Below, in pieces: positions 23,774-33,775 of a stretch of 64,000 bases of DNA (the stretch's first letter is position 1; every line of letters begins with the position of its first letter). The DNA is from Odobenus rosmarus divergens. Taxonomy: Eukaryota; Chordata; Mammalia; Carnivora; Odobenidae. Below the pieces are notes generated by a model, which was not told where the DNA came from, ran no database searches, and saw only the letters and a list, made by a program, of their open reading frames with translations. Location of the stretch: the NCBI RefSeq assembly GCF_000321225.1, contig NW_004450401.1:4366555-4430554 (forward strand), written 5' to 3'. The position numbers and the translations under genes were made by a program.

Positions 23774-25040
23774 AGGAAAAGCCTGGTCCTGTTTCCACCA
23801 GAACTAAAGTCTACTCTTCGGAGCACTCTGTGATCAGTAGACTTGGTACATGTGGGGCACATTCTGGTATTCTGGGGGAGAGGTCTGCTGTGCTGGCTCA
23901 CAGTCAGACCTGCCCTAGTAAAGATGTCCCTGCAGGGCACAGAGGGGCAGGGTTTGGTGGGTTTGATGTAAGCAGCTCCAGCTTCCACTAGGGGCGCTGT
24001 GTTGCTTACTGAAGACCAACTGTGCTGGTGGAAGGGAGGATGGAAGGTAGTCTCACCCCACCCTCTCAGCTGGGGAGGAGAACTCGAGGCTGCTGCTGCT
24101 CAGGAAGCCCTCACAGAAAAGTGAACAATCTCTCCTCCTGTGGCCCAAGCCTCTGATCCCTGCCCTCCACCTGTCTGTGATGGGGCACTGGCACGCCTGG
24201 TGCCACAATTCTCCTGTATTTTATCTCTGACACATGGCTGGGATTCAAAATTCCAAATCTTAAAGGACCCGGCAAAGGTGCAAACCCACTCCCCTCCCTG
24301 GGAGGAGACCCTCCCAGCAATGCACCCAGCACCGTCCCAGAAAAGCAGTTGCAAAGCCATGCAGGTGCCTGGAGTCTATGGTGAAGCACAGCAAAAAGCT
24401 GTGACCAGGTTATCTGCCCTCAGCACGTGCCTCTGTCCCTTGCTGTTGAATGGCTGCTCAGTGGCACCCACTGGATCCCTTGTACTTGGAGAGGCAATAT
24501 ACCCTCTTCCAAATGTACTCCAGGAAGGGGAACATTCTCTCCCAGTGTGACCCAGGAGATCCCCAAACAAAACTATCTGCTGTCTGCTCTTGGGCCTCTG
24601 TTCTTCCTCTCCCCAGGAACGCCACTGCCTGCCCAACTTGACTCCAGTGAATGGCACAGATTTCTTAAACCTCTGAATTTGAGCTCTACTGTTTGCAAAA
24701 AAACTTGTCATAGTCAGTTTCTCTCGATTCCCCAGTTAATGGTCCTAGAGGAGTGTTTTTGTTCTGCAAACCTGACGGGCTGCTCTCTCTCTCCCCCTCT
24801 CCCTGTCCTCTGTGAAAAGGGCTCCCATACCCTCTGTGGCACCTCGGCTTTTCTCTCCCCCAATTCACATCTCTGATCCTCGCAGCCACCACATTCTCTT
24901 TCTCTAATTGTGCAGATTGTTCTCTTAATCCTCAGATCGACTTCCTAGTTGTTCAAGATATTTTGAAGCTAATCTGTGTTCAAGGGATGAGGCAAGCCCA
25001 GGGTCCCCTCCACTACTCTGCCATCTTAACTCCTCCCACT

Positions 25041-25637
25041 CTTAATTGAATTTTAGATATTGAACCAGTCTTGTGTACTTAGGATATATTCCTCTTGATC
25101 ATGATGTAAATTCTTTTTAGGCATTATTGGCTTCAGTTTGTTAATACTTTGTTGAGTTTTATTTTTAATTTTTTAAGATTTTTATTTATTTATGTCAGAG
25201 AGAGAGCACAAGCAGGGGGAGCGGCAGGCAGAGGAAGAAGCAGGCTCCCTGCTGGGCAAGGAGCCCGATGCGGGACTCAATCCCAGGATCCCGGGACCAT
25301 GACCTGACCCAAAGGCAGACGCCCAACTGACTGAGCCACCCAGGCATCCTCTTTGTTGAGGTTTTTTTGCATATGTTCAGTGAGAGATATTATAGTTTTC
25401 TTGTAATGTCTATCTGGTTTTAGGGTAATGCTGGCCTCACAGAATGAGTTAGGAAGTATATTTTCTGCTTCTATCTTCTATGGAGAATTGGTATAATTTC
25501 TTCCTTAAATGTTTAGTACAATATACCAATGAACCCATCTGGGCCTGGTGCTTTCTGACTTGGAAGGTTATTAATCACTGATTCAATTTAATAGATACAG
25601 GTCTACTCAGATTGTCTGCTCATGTAATTTTTGTAAC
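25041..25637 (-). mobile_element. Old L1 (same element as 8600-11225), ORF2 continuation
   Basis: Reads 'attgaaccagtcttg..gatcatgatgtaaattcttttt' and 'gggtaatgctggcctcacagaatgag', which follow in ORF2 order after the sequence that stops near 11200. This shows the two younger L1s sit inside one older copy. About 100 bp of expected ORF2 between the halves is not seen. Confidence 0.8.
25163..25350 (-). mobile_element. Can-SINE, antisense
   Basis: TSD ctttgttgagttttt (25148-25162) and ctttgttgaggtttt (25351-25365). Confidence 0.95.
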
Positions 25638-25654
25638 AAAAATTTTAAAGTTTA

Positions 25655-25851
25655 TTTTGTTTAAAGATTTTATTTATTTATTTGACAGAGAGAGAGACAG
25701 TGAGAGAGGGAACACAAGCAGGGGGAGTGGGAGAGGAAGAAGCAGGCTTCCCGTTGAGCAGGAGCCCAATGTGGGGTTTGATCCCAGGACCCTGGGATCA
25801 TGACCTGAGCTGAAGGCAGATGCTTAACGACTGAGCCACCCAGGTGCCCCT
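25655..25851 (-). mobile_element. Can-SINE, antisense
   Basis: Perfect 17-bp TSD aaaaattttaaagttta at 25638-25654 and 25852-25868. Confidence 0.95.
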
Positions 25852-25874
25852 AAAAATTTTAAAGTTTAAAAAAA

Positions 25875-27060
25875 GTGTTTGTTCTCCCCAAATTAATCTA
25901 TAGATTCAATAAATACCAAGCAAAATTCAAATGGTATTTTTAAAAGGAATGGATGAGATGACTCAAAAGTTCATCTGAGAGAGAAAAGGGTCAAGAATAA
26001 CACAAAAAACTATAAGGGAAAACAAAAGGTAAGTGAGGAGGTGAAAAGGGTTCCTGGATCCAATTCTATTGCATTCTGTAAAGGCTTCCCCACACCAACA
26101 AGGAATTATCAGACAATTCAACTCAACTCTGACACTATTTACCTGGAGACAGAATCAGATTCCACAGGTATAGGGCTCAGTTCCACAAACTTCCAAACCC
26201 TCTCCAGGTGTGCCATTCTTCCAGCACTTCTATGAGTTCACCAACCCAGAAGCTTTCAAAACCTTATCCTTTGGGTCTTTATGAAGGCTTCATTATATAG
26301 TCACAAGTGATTAAATCATTGGTCATTGGTGATTGATGTCAATCTCTAGGCCCTCTCTACTCTCTGGAGGTCTGGGGGTGGGACTGAAAGTTCCAATCCT
26401 CTAATCACATGGTTGGCTTCACTGGTAACCAGCCCCATCCTTAGGTGTTTTCCAAATGTCATCTCATTAACAACAAAGAACACCTTTAAGCTCTCATCAC
26501 TTAAGGAGTTCCAAGGGTTTTGAGAGCCTTGAGCCAAGAACCATGGATGAAGACCAAATACATATGAGAAATACATATTTTGTCACCTGAATAATCAAAC
26601 ATACATATATCTTACAAATCACAATATCACAGGAGGCTTTGCCCTACCAAATATCAAGATAAAATACAGAGCTAGAGTAAATAAAATATACAGAGAATAG
26701 GTCCAAATTATCTGAAAACTTAGTTTATGACACAAGTAGTTTTTCATATAATTGGGTAGATAATTCGACAGTATTAAATGAACTAACTAACCATTCAAGA
26801 AGACTTCTTCCTTTCTGCAAAATTCTAGACAATTGAAATGTTAGACTATTAGATTTGGCACAAATCTAAAAAGTTTGGTAATATCCAGGTTGGCCACAGT
26901 ATAAGAAAACAGGTATTCTCAGATACAGTTTGCTTAGAATATACGTTATAACCTTTTGGAAGTGTAATCTGGTGGCTATATATCAATCAGTGATTTTAGC
27001 TGGAAGCATAAAACAAAACAAACCCCCCCAAAACCCCTTCTAATTTAACCACAAAAGGAA
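25875..27060 (+). mobile_element. Old L1 ORF2/3' piece, sense, split by an LTR-like insertion
   Basis: 25875-26035 ('ttctccccaaattaatctatag') and 26615-27060 ('caggaggctttgccctaccaaatatcaa') are consecutive ORF2 segments. The intervening 26040-26610 is foreign. Confidence 0.65.
26040..26610 (-). mobile_element. LTR-like repeat inserted in old L1 (ERVL-type, uncertain)
   Basis: Has the ending 'aagaccaaatacatatgagaaatac' that I associate with ERVL LTRs. It splits L1 ORF2. No coding frame. Confidence 0.4.
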
Positions 27061-27089
27061 CTTATTAAAGCATAATGGATAGTTCCTAG

Positions 27090-27540
27090 AATGCAGACAA
27101 AAGCCTAAAAACCAAGCTTGGAATCTACACAGCCAAAATCTGGTGCTCCGAACCATGTTGCACAACTGAATAACCCAGTATCATGGTCATTGGGCATAAA
27201 CACCCCAGCTTGTATGGCCAGCAGCACCAGTGTTATACCCTGCCACCAGAACCTTTTAATGGCCACATGTCATTCATTGCTGATGCCATCTCACCAAAAT
27301 GGAGTGCTCCGACTCTGCTTCTTCCCGTCACCAGTTTCCAATTTAAAATTTGGAGTAAGTATATCTGACTGGTGTCTGAGACTGAAAACTGAGAATGTAT
27401 CTGGCATTTCAGCTTCTTTAGGAAGAAACAGATTATATCTCCAAAGGTGGGAGTTCTGCAAACATAGTTGTGGGGCTCCAATACGAGAATCCCATAAAGA
27501 ATGACACTATGTCCACAAAAATGGTATATATTAAAATTAT
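27090..27540. other. Unassigned sequence between L1 pieces
   Basis: Moderately GC-rich with a 128-codon plus-strand open frame (27118-27504). It lacks splice context, a recognisable domain or a good start. It may be the inside of an old retroelement. No function can be stated. Confidence 0.3.
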
Positions 27541-27557
27541 AAATATGTATTACTCTT

Positions 27558-27712
27558 TTTTTTTTAGTGTTCCATGATTCATTGTTTGTGCATAACACCC
27601 AGTGCTCCATGCAGAACGTGCCCTCTTTAATACCCATCACCAGGCTAACCCATCCCCCCACCCCCCTCCCCTCTAGAACCCTCAGTTTGTTTTTCAGAGT
27701 CCATCGTCTCTC
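27558..27712 (-). mobile_element. 5'-truncated carnivore L1 3' end
   Basis: About 155 bp of the carnivore L1 3' terminus in reverse ('cataacacccagtgctccatg'). TSD aatatgtattactctt (27542-27557) and aatacgtattactctt (27713-27728). Confidence 0.9.
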
Positions 27713-27728
27713 AATACGTATTACTCTT

Positions 27729-27985
27729 TAACTCCAAAATTCCACTGTAAGGAACTTGTCCTACAAACATGTAGAGAGCGCATCACGTCATAGTCTGTAA
27801 CAGCAAAAAAATTAAAATCAGTAAGGGGCTGGTCCAATAAATTATGTAATTTTTTAGACTATTAGAATAACATGCAGCTGATAATATATTTATTGAATGA
27901 ATACTATGTGTCAGGAATCATGCTATGCACTAGGAATACCATTGTAGGCAAAATGGGCAATAGTCTGAGTGAGGTACGAATATCT
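27729..27985 (+). mobile_element. Old L1 3' region, sense
   Basis: 'aattccactgtaaggaacttgtcctac' matches the usual L1 3' ORF2/UTR words. It passes into a short sequence ('actatgtgtcaggaatcatgc') of an unnamed old repeat. Confidence 0.5.
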
Positions 27986-28195
27986 TTTTTTAAGTTTTAT
28001 TTATTTATTTATTAAAGATTTTATTTATTTATTTGTCAGAGAAAGAGAGATAGCACAAGCAGGGGGAGCTACAGGCAGAGGGAGAAGCAGGCTCCTGCTG
28101 AGCAAGGAGCCCAATGCAGGACTCGATCCCATGACTCTGGGATCATGACCAGAGCCAAAGGCAGACGCTTAATGACTGAGCCACCCAGGCATCCC
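27986..28195 (-). mobile_element. Can-SINE, antisense
   Basis: Doubled TTTA tail, head ending CACCCAGGCATCCC. First element of a four-element pile-up. Confidence 0.9.
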
Positions 28196-28403
28196 TTTAT
28201 TTTATTTTTTTAAAGATTTTATTTATTTATTTACTTATTTGAGAGAGAGAGAGTGAGCACAAGCAGGGCGGGGGGCAGAGAGAGAGGGATAAGTAGACTC
28301 CCTGCAGCAGGGAGCCCGATATGGGGCTGGATCCCAGGACTCTGGGATCATGATCTGCACCTAAGGCAGCCACTCTACCAACTGAGCCACCTAGGTGCAC
28401 CCC
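28196..28403 (-). mobile_element. Can-SINE, antisense
   Basis: Follows directly on the previous SINE. It has a slightly diverged head (CACCTAGGTGCACCCC). Confidence 0.9.
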
Positions 28404-28404
28404 C

Positions 28405-28697
28405 CGCTTAAAGATTTTTTTTTTTATTATGTTATGTTAATCACCATACATTACATCATTAGTTTTTGATGTAGTTCCATGTTCCATGTTCATGTTCCAT
28501 GATTCATTGTTTGCGTATAACACCCAGTGCTCCATGCAGAACATCCCTCTTTAATACCCATCACCAGGCTAACCCATCCCCCACCCCCTCCCCTCTAGAA
28601 CCCTCAGTTTGTTTTTCAGAGTCCTTAGTCTCTCATGGATCGTCTCCCCCTCCGATTTCCCCCGCTTCATTCTTCCCCTCCTGCTATCATCTTCTTT
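28405..28697 (-). mobile_element. 5'-truncated carnivore L1 3' end
   Basis: Poly-T, then the same 3' terminus as at 27558 but longer ('aatcaccatacattacatcatt'). About 290 bp. Confidence 0.85.
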
Positions 28698-28878
28698 TTT
28701 TAAAAAAGATTTTATTTATTTGAGAGAGAAAGAGTACAAACAGGGGGAAGGGCAGAGGGATAGGGACTAGCAGACTCCCTGCCCAGCAGGGAGCCCAATG
28801 CAGGGCTCTATCCCGGGACGCTGAGATCATGACTTGAGCCGGTCAGATGCTTAACTGACTGAGCCACCCAGGTGCTTC
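28698..28878 (-). mobile_element. Can-SINE, antisense
   Basis: Ends 'gagccacccaggtgcttc'. The right flank 'aaggtactaaaaatat' resembles 'gaggtacgaatat' left of the whole pile-up (27970-27983). Confidence 0.9.
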
Positions 28879-28952
28879 AAGGTACTAAAAATATATATAT
28901 ATTTATGTATTTAATGCCTAAAATATATTTACTGGTTAAAAAAATTAGTGTA

Positions 28953-29120
28953 GGGCGCCTGGGTGGCTCAGATGGTTAAGCGTCTGCCTTAGGCTCAGGT
29001 CATGATCCCAGGTCCTGGGATCGAGTCCCACATCGGGCTCCCTGCTCTGTGGGAAGCCTGCTTCTCCCTCTGCCTCTCTCTCTCTCTCTGTCTCTCATAA
29101 ATAAATAAAATCTTTAAAAA
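28953..29120 (+). mobile_element. Can-SINE, sense, CTCATAAATAAA-tail subtype
   Basis: Perfect 15-bp TSD aaaaaaattagtgta at 28938-28952 and 29121-29135. Confidence 0.95.
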
Positions 29121-29135
29121 AAAAAAATTAGTGTA

Positions 29136-29515
29136 ACTCCATTAGACATTTATGTATTTTTGTGCATACACAGAGAAAACTTCTGGAAAAATACACAAAA
29201 ACTGTTAGTTATCTCTAGAGTAGCAATGGACGGGGTGAGTTATTTTTCTGATGCCCTGAATTTTTTTTTACCTCTATTTAAAACTTTAAAATACTTTTTA
29301 TAATTTAAAATGAGGAACTTTTATTTTTGAAATGATATGATTGAGTACCTTAAAACAAACAAAAAACAAAGAGAACCCATTGGAGAGTATAGGGTTTCTC
29401 TCTGGAGTAAGGAAAATGTTCTAAAATTAGATAGTGGTAAGGCTTAAACAACTCAGGGAATTTCATGGGTGAATTTTATGTAAGGTATGGAATTATATCT
29501 TAATAAAGCTGTTAA
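29136..29515 (+). mobile_element. Old L1 3' UTR, sense
   Basis: Ends 'atcttaataaagctgttaat', a typical old L1 terminus, preceded by 'ttagttatctctagagtagcaatgg'. Confidence 0.6.
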
Positions 29516-30170
29516 TGGGGCTTACGTGGGAGCTGACCTTGATTTAAGATTCAAATTAGTTTGGCATTTGATGCTTTAAATTCAAAATGTAGGTGAATTT
29601 TCCCTTTTACTCTAGACATAGACATATTTTTCATTCCAAAAATCTTTACTAGTCTGGAAAAAAAAAATTTAGCCTGGGATAGGTGCCATATTAATCCCTT
29701 GGCTCTCCCATTACAGAAGGTTATTTTGACATAACCGTAACAAAACTTACCGGGAGAAAAAGATTCCTTAGAAAACCAGTAATAAGAATTCTGTTTCTCC
29801 TTGAATAAATAGCTACTGAGCACCTAATTCTGTTCAAGGCATTAAGCTACTTGCTGGGGATATGGCTGTGTCCAAAAGTGAACTTATATTTGAGGGAAGG
29901 GACTGAGAAAGAGAAGATGATTTTTAAAAAAATATTTTAAAGTACATGATAGAGTTTTAAAAAATAATTTTTGGATTAAAAAACCCCAATGGGTCTATTC
30001 TTACAAAATGACACATTTAAAGAATAGAATTATATTTTGTAACTTGCTTTTTTCAACTTATCCATTTATTTCCAGCATCTCCAGAGGATGTGCCCTTGGA
30101 AACCTGGTAAGAGGTTAGCAAGTTCACCCCAGGATTTTCAAGACTGAGACTAGTGGTGGTAAACTTGCTC
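29516..30170. other. No gene or clearly named repeat seen
   Basis: AT-rich sequence. Part of it (about 29985-30075) looks like diverged L1 3' UTR. Open frames are short and unsupported. Confidence 0.4.
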
Positions 30171-30174
30171 TACC

Positions 30175-30335
30175 AGTTAGCACCTGGTTGACCCTACCTC
30201 AGATTCTTCATCTATCAAACAGGGATAATAACAGTATCAACCTTATGGGGCTGCAGTGAAGATTACATGAGTTAATCCACGCAAAGTACTTAATTAACAT
30301 GCTGCCTGACATAAATGCCAGCTATTCTTACTCTG
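30175..30335 (+). repeat. MIR SINE, sense
   Basis: Shows the MIR core and 3' part: 'cagattcttcatctatcaaa', 'gattacatgagttaatccac', 'gccagctattctta'. Confidence 0.8.
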
Positions 30336-30552
30336 TGAGGCTCACCATGATTAATATGCTCAACCCTATGTGGCAACCAGTTATTCAGAATCAGAACACT
30401 AGCTCCAGGATAAGAAAGGCAGAGGATTCAAAGAAAGTTTTACTGATTGCCAAAAAGTAAACCCCATAAAATGAAAGTTAAACCATGCTTCTAATTAGGA
30501 AGACAGTATTATAAAGATATTAATTCTTTTTTAATTAACTTATAAATCTAAT

Positions 30553-30770
30553 GTAGTGGTTCTGAACCAGTGGCAATTTTACCCTCCAGGAGACATTTGG
30601 TATTGTCTGGAGACATTTTTGGTTGTCACAAGTCACGGAGAGGAGAAGTGCTGCTACTGGCTGGCATCTAGTGGGCAGAGACCAAAGATGCTACTAAACA
30701 CTCCACAGTGCACAGGACAACCTCCCACAGAAAATAATTATCTGACCCAAAGAAACCCTGATCTAATGTA
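30553..30770 (-). mobile_element. hAT-Charlie-type MITE (MER20-like)
   Basis: Contains 'ggagacatttttggttgtcac' and 'ggctggcatctagtgggcag', words of a common mammalian hAT relic of about 220 bp. The family name is from memory. Confidence 0.6.
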
Positions 30771-30996
30771 ATCCTTGACAAAATGATTCTGAAATTCTTT
30801 TGGAGGACAAAATGGACACAATCACCAAGAAAATAAGGAGAGGTAATTGCTCTATTAGATACCAAAAATTATCAAACTGCAAAAATAAAACAGTAAAATT
30901 CTGTCACTGAGAATAGACAAATCAACGAAACACAAAAGAAAACCCAAAAACAGACATAAGTGTGTAAAATAATTTGGTGTTAAAAATGTGTTTCAA

Positions 30997-31206
30997 GGGG
31001 TGCCTTGGTGGTGCAGTTGGTTGAGTGGCTGACTCTTGGTTTCAGTACGATCTCAGGGTCCTGGGATGAGCCCCGAGTTAGGCTCCACGCTCAGCACTGA
31101 GTCTGCTTCAGGATTCTCTCTCTCCCTCTAACCCGCCCCCGCACACCCGATCCCCTGCTTGCTTGCATGCTCTCTCTCTCTAAAATAAATAAATAAATCT
31201 TTTTTT
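30997..31206 (+). mobile_element. Can-SINE, sense, older subfamily
   Basis: Perfect 15-bp TSD aaaaatgtgtttcaa at 30982-30996 and 31207-31221. Confidence 0.95.
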
Positions 31207-31415
31207 AAAAATGTGTTTCAAATAAGTGGGGAAAAGATAATTATTTGAGAAATTATTCCCAGACAATTGATTAACATCATATATTACAAACTCTAACATC
31301 TAGAATGTTTCCCCCATACATCTAGAATCAGGGTGCATCTAATAGTTGGTCTCACATTTCATGTGTTAGTTTCTTTTTTCCTGAAAAGCTGTTTATCTTA
31401 AGTTGACAGCAAATA

Positions 31416-31617
31416 TAGGGCGCCTGGGTGGCTCAGTCAGTTAAGCGTCTGCCTTCGGCTCAGGTCATGATCCCAGGGTCCTGGGATCGAGCCCCACATG
31501 GGGCTCACAGCTCCGTGGGAAGCCTGCTTCTCCCTCTCCCACTCCCCCTGCTTGTGTTCCCTCTCTCGCTGTGTCTCTCTCTGTCAAATAAATAAATAAA
31601 ATCTTATTAAAAAAAAA
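31416..31617 (+). mobile_element. Can-SINE, sense, young-looking copy
   Basis: Close to the consensus, with intact A-box-like and B-box-like (gatcgagcc) elements of the tRNA-derived promoter. TSD ttgacagcaaat / gtgacagcaaat. Confidence 0.95.
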
Positions 31618-31668
31618 GGTGACAGCAAATCTTAGATTTGATGCTATCTTAGAAATACGCCAATATGG

Positions 31669-31868
31669 GGCGCCTGGGTGGCTCAGTTGGTTAAGCGACT
31701 GCCTTCGGCTCAGGTCATGATCCTGGAGTCCCAGGATCGAGTCCCACATCGGGCTCCCTGCTCGGCGGGGAGTCTGCTTCTCCTTCTGACCCTCTTCCCT
31801 CTCGTGCTCTCTATCTCTCATTCTCTCTCTCTCAAATAAATAAATAAAATCTTTAAAAAAAAAAAAAA
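31669..31868 (+). mobile_element. Can-SINE, sense, young-looking copy
   Basis: 18-bp TSD with one mismatch: agaaatacgccaatatgg (31651-31668) and agaaatatgccaatatgg (31869-31886). Confidence 0.95.
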
Positions 31869-32245
31869 AGAAATATGCCAATATGGTATATGGAAAATGG
31901 TGAGCTTACTTCACACCATATAAAACATTTCAGATGAATTAAAGACCTAAATGTTAGAATCAGATGGTAAAGGAACAATGATAAGGAAATAAAAGGAGAG
32001 TAATCTCAGGACAGCAAATATCTCTCTAAACATAAAACAAAGAAAAAACCCATAAAGATAAAAGATGCACAAATACATATATAAAAGTGTAAAACTTCAT
32101 TAAGTAAAATACCACAAACTATAGATTTTTAAATTTAGTGTAATCCCAATTTTAGAAGTAGAAATTGCTTGGAAGTTGACAAAATGATTTTAAAATTATC
32201 TGACAGAATAAATATACAAAAACTAGTCAAAATATTCTAATAAGA

Positions 32246-32435
32246 GGGGCGCCTGGGTGGCTTAGTTGGTTAAGCAGCTGTCTTTGGCTCAGGTCATGAT
32301 CCCGGGGTCCTGGGATTGAGTCCCACTGAGGAAGGAGCCTGCTTTTCCCCTGCCTGCCATTCCCCCTGCTTGTGCTTGCTCTCTCTCTCTCTCGGTGTCA
32401 AATAAATAAATAAATAAAATCTTAAAAAAAAAAAA
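32246..32435 (+). mobile_element. Can-SINE, sense
   Basis: Head 'ggggcgcctgggtggcttag' with a shortened middle and an (AAAT)4 tail. Confidence 0.95.
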
Positions 32436-32473
32436 TCTAAAAAGAGCAATGAGGAGTTTCTTATTATCATTAT

Positions 32474-32580
32474 TATTTATTTTTATTTTTAAAGTAGGCT
32501 CCATGCCCAACATGGGGCTTGAACTCATGACCCTGAGATCAAGGGTCATGTGCTCTATCAACTGAGCTAGCCAGGCTCTT
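32474..32580 (-). mobile_element. Old-type Can-SINE, antisense
   Basis: 'ccatgcccaacatggggcttgaactcatgac' type sequence with a degraded head (gctagccaggctctt). Confidence 0.85.
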
Positions 32581-32919
32581 CTAAGCCCCTCTTCTGCTTA
32601 TTATTAAAGTAGCATGTACCAAGGCCAGAAGTGAAGGTCCACAATAGACATAAAAATATATAAAATTTACCATTTGATAAAGGTAATATTTCAAACCACT
32701 GCGTAGAAAGAGTAAAAAATTCAATAAACAATGTTGGGACAAATAGCTAACCATCTGGAAAGAAAAATATTAGATTACTGTTTTATCCCTTTTTCGGAAC
32801 TAATTCCAGGTGGATTAATAAATTAAATGTAAAAATATTTTTATAATCTTAAGAGGAAAGCCTTTCTAAGGAAAAAAGTGATAGGACTGACTACATAAGA
32901 ATTTAAAACTTCCGTAAAG

Positions 32920-33110
32920 GGATGCCTGTGTGGCTCGGTCTGTTAAGTGTCTGCCTTCAGCTCAGGTCATGATCCCAGGGTCCTGGGATGGAGTCCGTAT
33001 TGGGCTCCTTGTTCAGCGGGGAGCCTGCTTCTCCCTCTGCCTGCCACTCTCCCTGCTTGTGCTCACTCTCTCTCTCTGACAAATAAATAAATAAAATCTT
33101 AAAAAGAAAA
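32920..33110 (+). mobile_element. Can-SINE, sense
   Basis: TSD taaaacttccgtaaagg (32904-32920) and taaaacttctgtaagg (33111-33126). Confidence 0.95.
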
Positions 33111-33183
33111 TAAAACTTCTGTAAGGAACCAAAATAAGTCAAAAGTGGGGGAAAAAAAGTAATGTGTATGGCACAGGGGGCTC

Positions 33184-33612
33184 TATTAGTCTCCTAGCAC
33201 AAATTACTGCAAACTAGCTTAAAACAACAGAAATTTTTCCTCTCACAGTTCTGGAGGCTTAAAAGTCAAAATCAAGCTGTCTGCAGTGCCATGCTCCCTC
33301 GAAGTCTCTAGGGGAGAATCTGTTCCAAGCCCTTCTCTTAACTTCTGGTGTCACCAGCAATCCTTGGCATCCCTTGATTTGCAGCTGCAACTCCCATCTT
33401 TGTTTCCACTGTCACATGGTGTTCTTCCTCTGTCTTCATGTCTTCTTATAGGGGCAGCAGTCATATTGGATTAAGGGCCCACCCTACTCTGTATGACCTC
33501 ATCTTGAATTATAACATCTGCAACGACCCCATTTCCAAATAAGGTTACATTTCTGTAGTGCTGGTTAGAACTTCAACATATCTTTTTGGAGGACCCAGTT
33601 CAACCCATAAAG
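33184..33612 (-). mobile_element. MaLR-type solo LTR (MLT1/MST-like), antisense
   Basis: Reads in reverse as a MaLR LTR: 'ctcacagttctggaggct', 'tcatattggattaagggccc', 'ccatttccaaataaggttac'. No internal retroviral region is attached. Confidence 0.75.
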
Positions 33613-33775
33613 TCTTTAATATGTAAGGAAAATTTACAAATAACACTCCAATAGAAGAATAGGTAATTTTCACAGGCATGCACACAGTATCTCTCTCTCT
33701 GTATATATATAAATATATATTTATCTCCAACATATCTATTGGTGATAGAGATGTCCAGCTCACACTCTGATCTCT
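33613..33775. repeat. CT/TA simple repeat and short unassigned sequence
   Basis: A (CT)n run followed by (TA)n lies at about 33690-33722. Nothing else recognised. Confidence 0.6.

Larger units (their letters stand above)
17406..25040 (-). mobile_element. Full-length-type carnivore L1, copy B
   Basis: In reverse: poly-A (17406-17415), 3' UTR to about 17800, ORF2 with start at 22079, ORF1 ending at 22084, and a long 5' UTR to about 25040 ending in AAGATGGCAGAGTAG. Removing four SINEs leaves about 6.9 kb, close to a complete element. ORFs carry multiple stops and shifts. It abuts copy A directly and the pair splits an older L1. Confidence 0.9.
23045..25040 (-). promoter_or_regulatory. L1-B 5' UTR / internal promoter region
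   Basis: About 2 kb, GC-richer than the rest of the element (especially 23780-24900), ending in an AAGATGGC YY1-like site at 25020-25027. It contains the purine-rich tract and one SINE. Several 60-150 codon open frames here on both strands are chance frames in GC-rich UTR. Confidence 0.7.
30771..33165 (+). mobile_element. Old L1 ORF2 3' part and UTR, sense, with five SINE insertions
   Basis: L1 pieces at about 30771-30981, 31222-31401, 31887-32230 and 32600-32903. Peptide-level similarity is poor, but the words 'ttaaagacctaaatgttag' and 'ggacaaatagctaaccatctgg' are typical of L1 ORF2 3' ends. The last piece may be a second copy. Confidence 0.6.

Noticed and set aside
23755..24892. Overlapping GC-rich frames on both strands as a possible gene
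   Set aside because: They fall inside the L1-B 5' UTR, which is GC-rich and stop-poor. No splice or domain evidence.
27118..27504. 128-codon plus-strand frame as a gene or processed pseudogene
   Set aside because: No domain, no poly-A tail and no recognisable parent protein. It lies between old L1 pieces.
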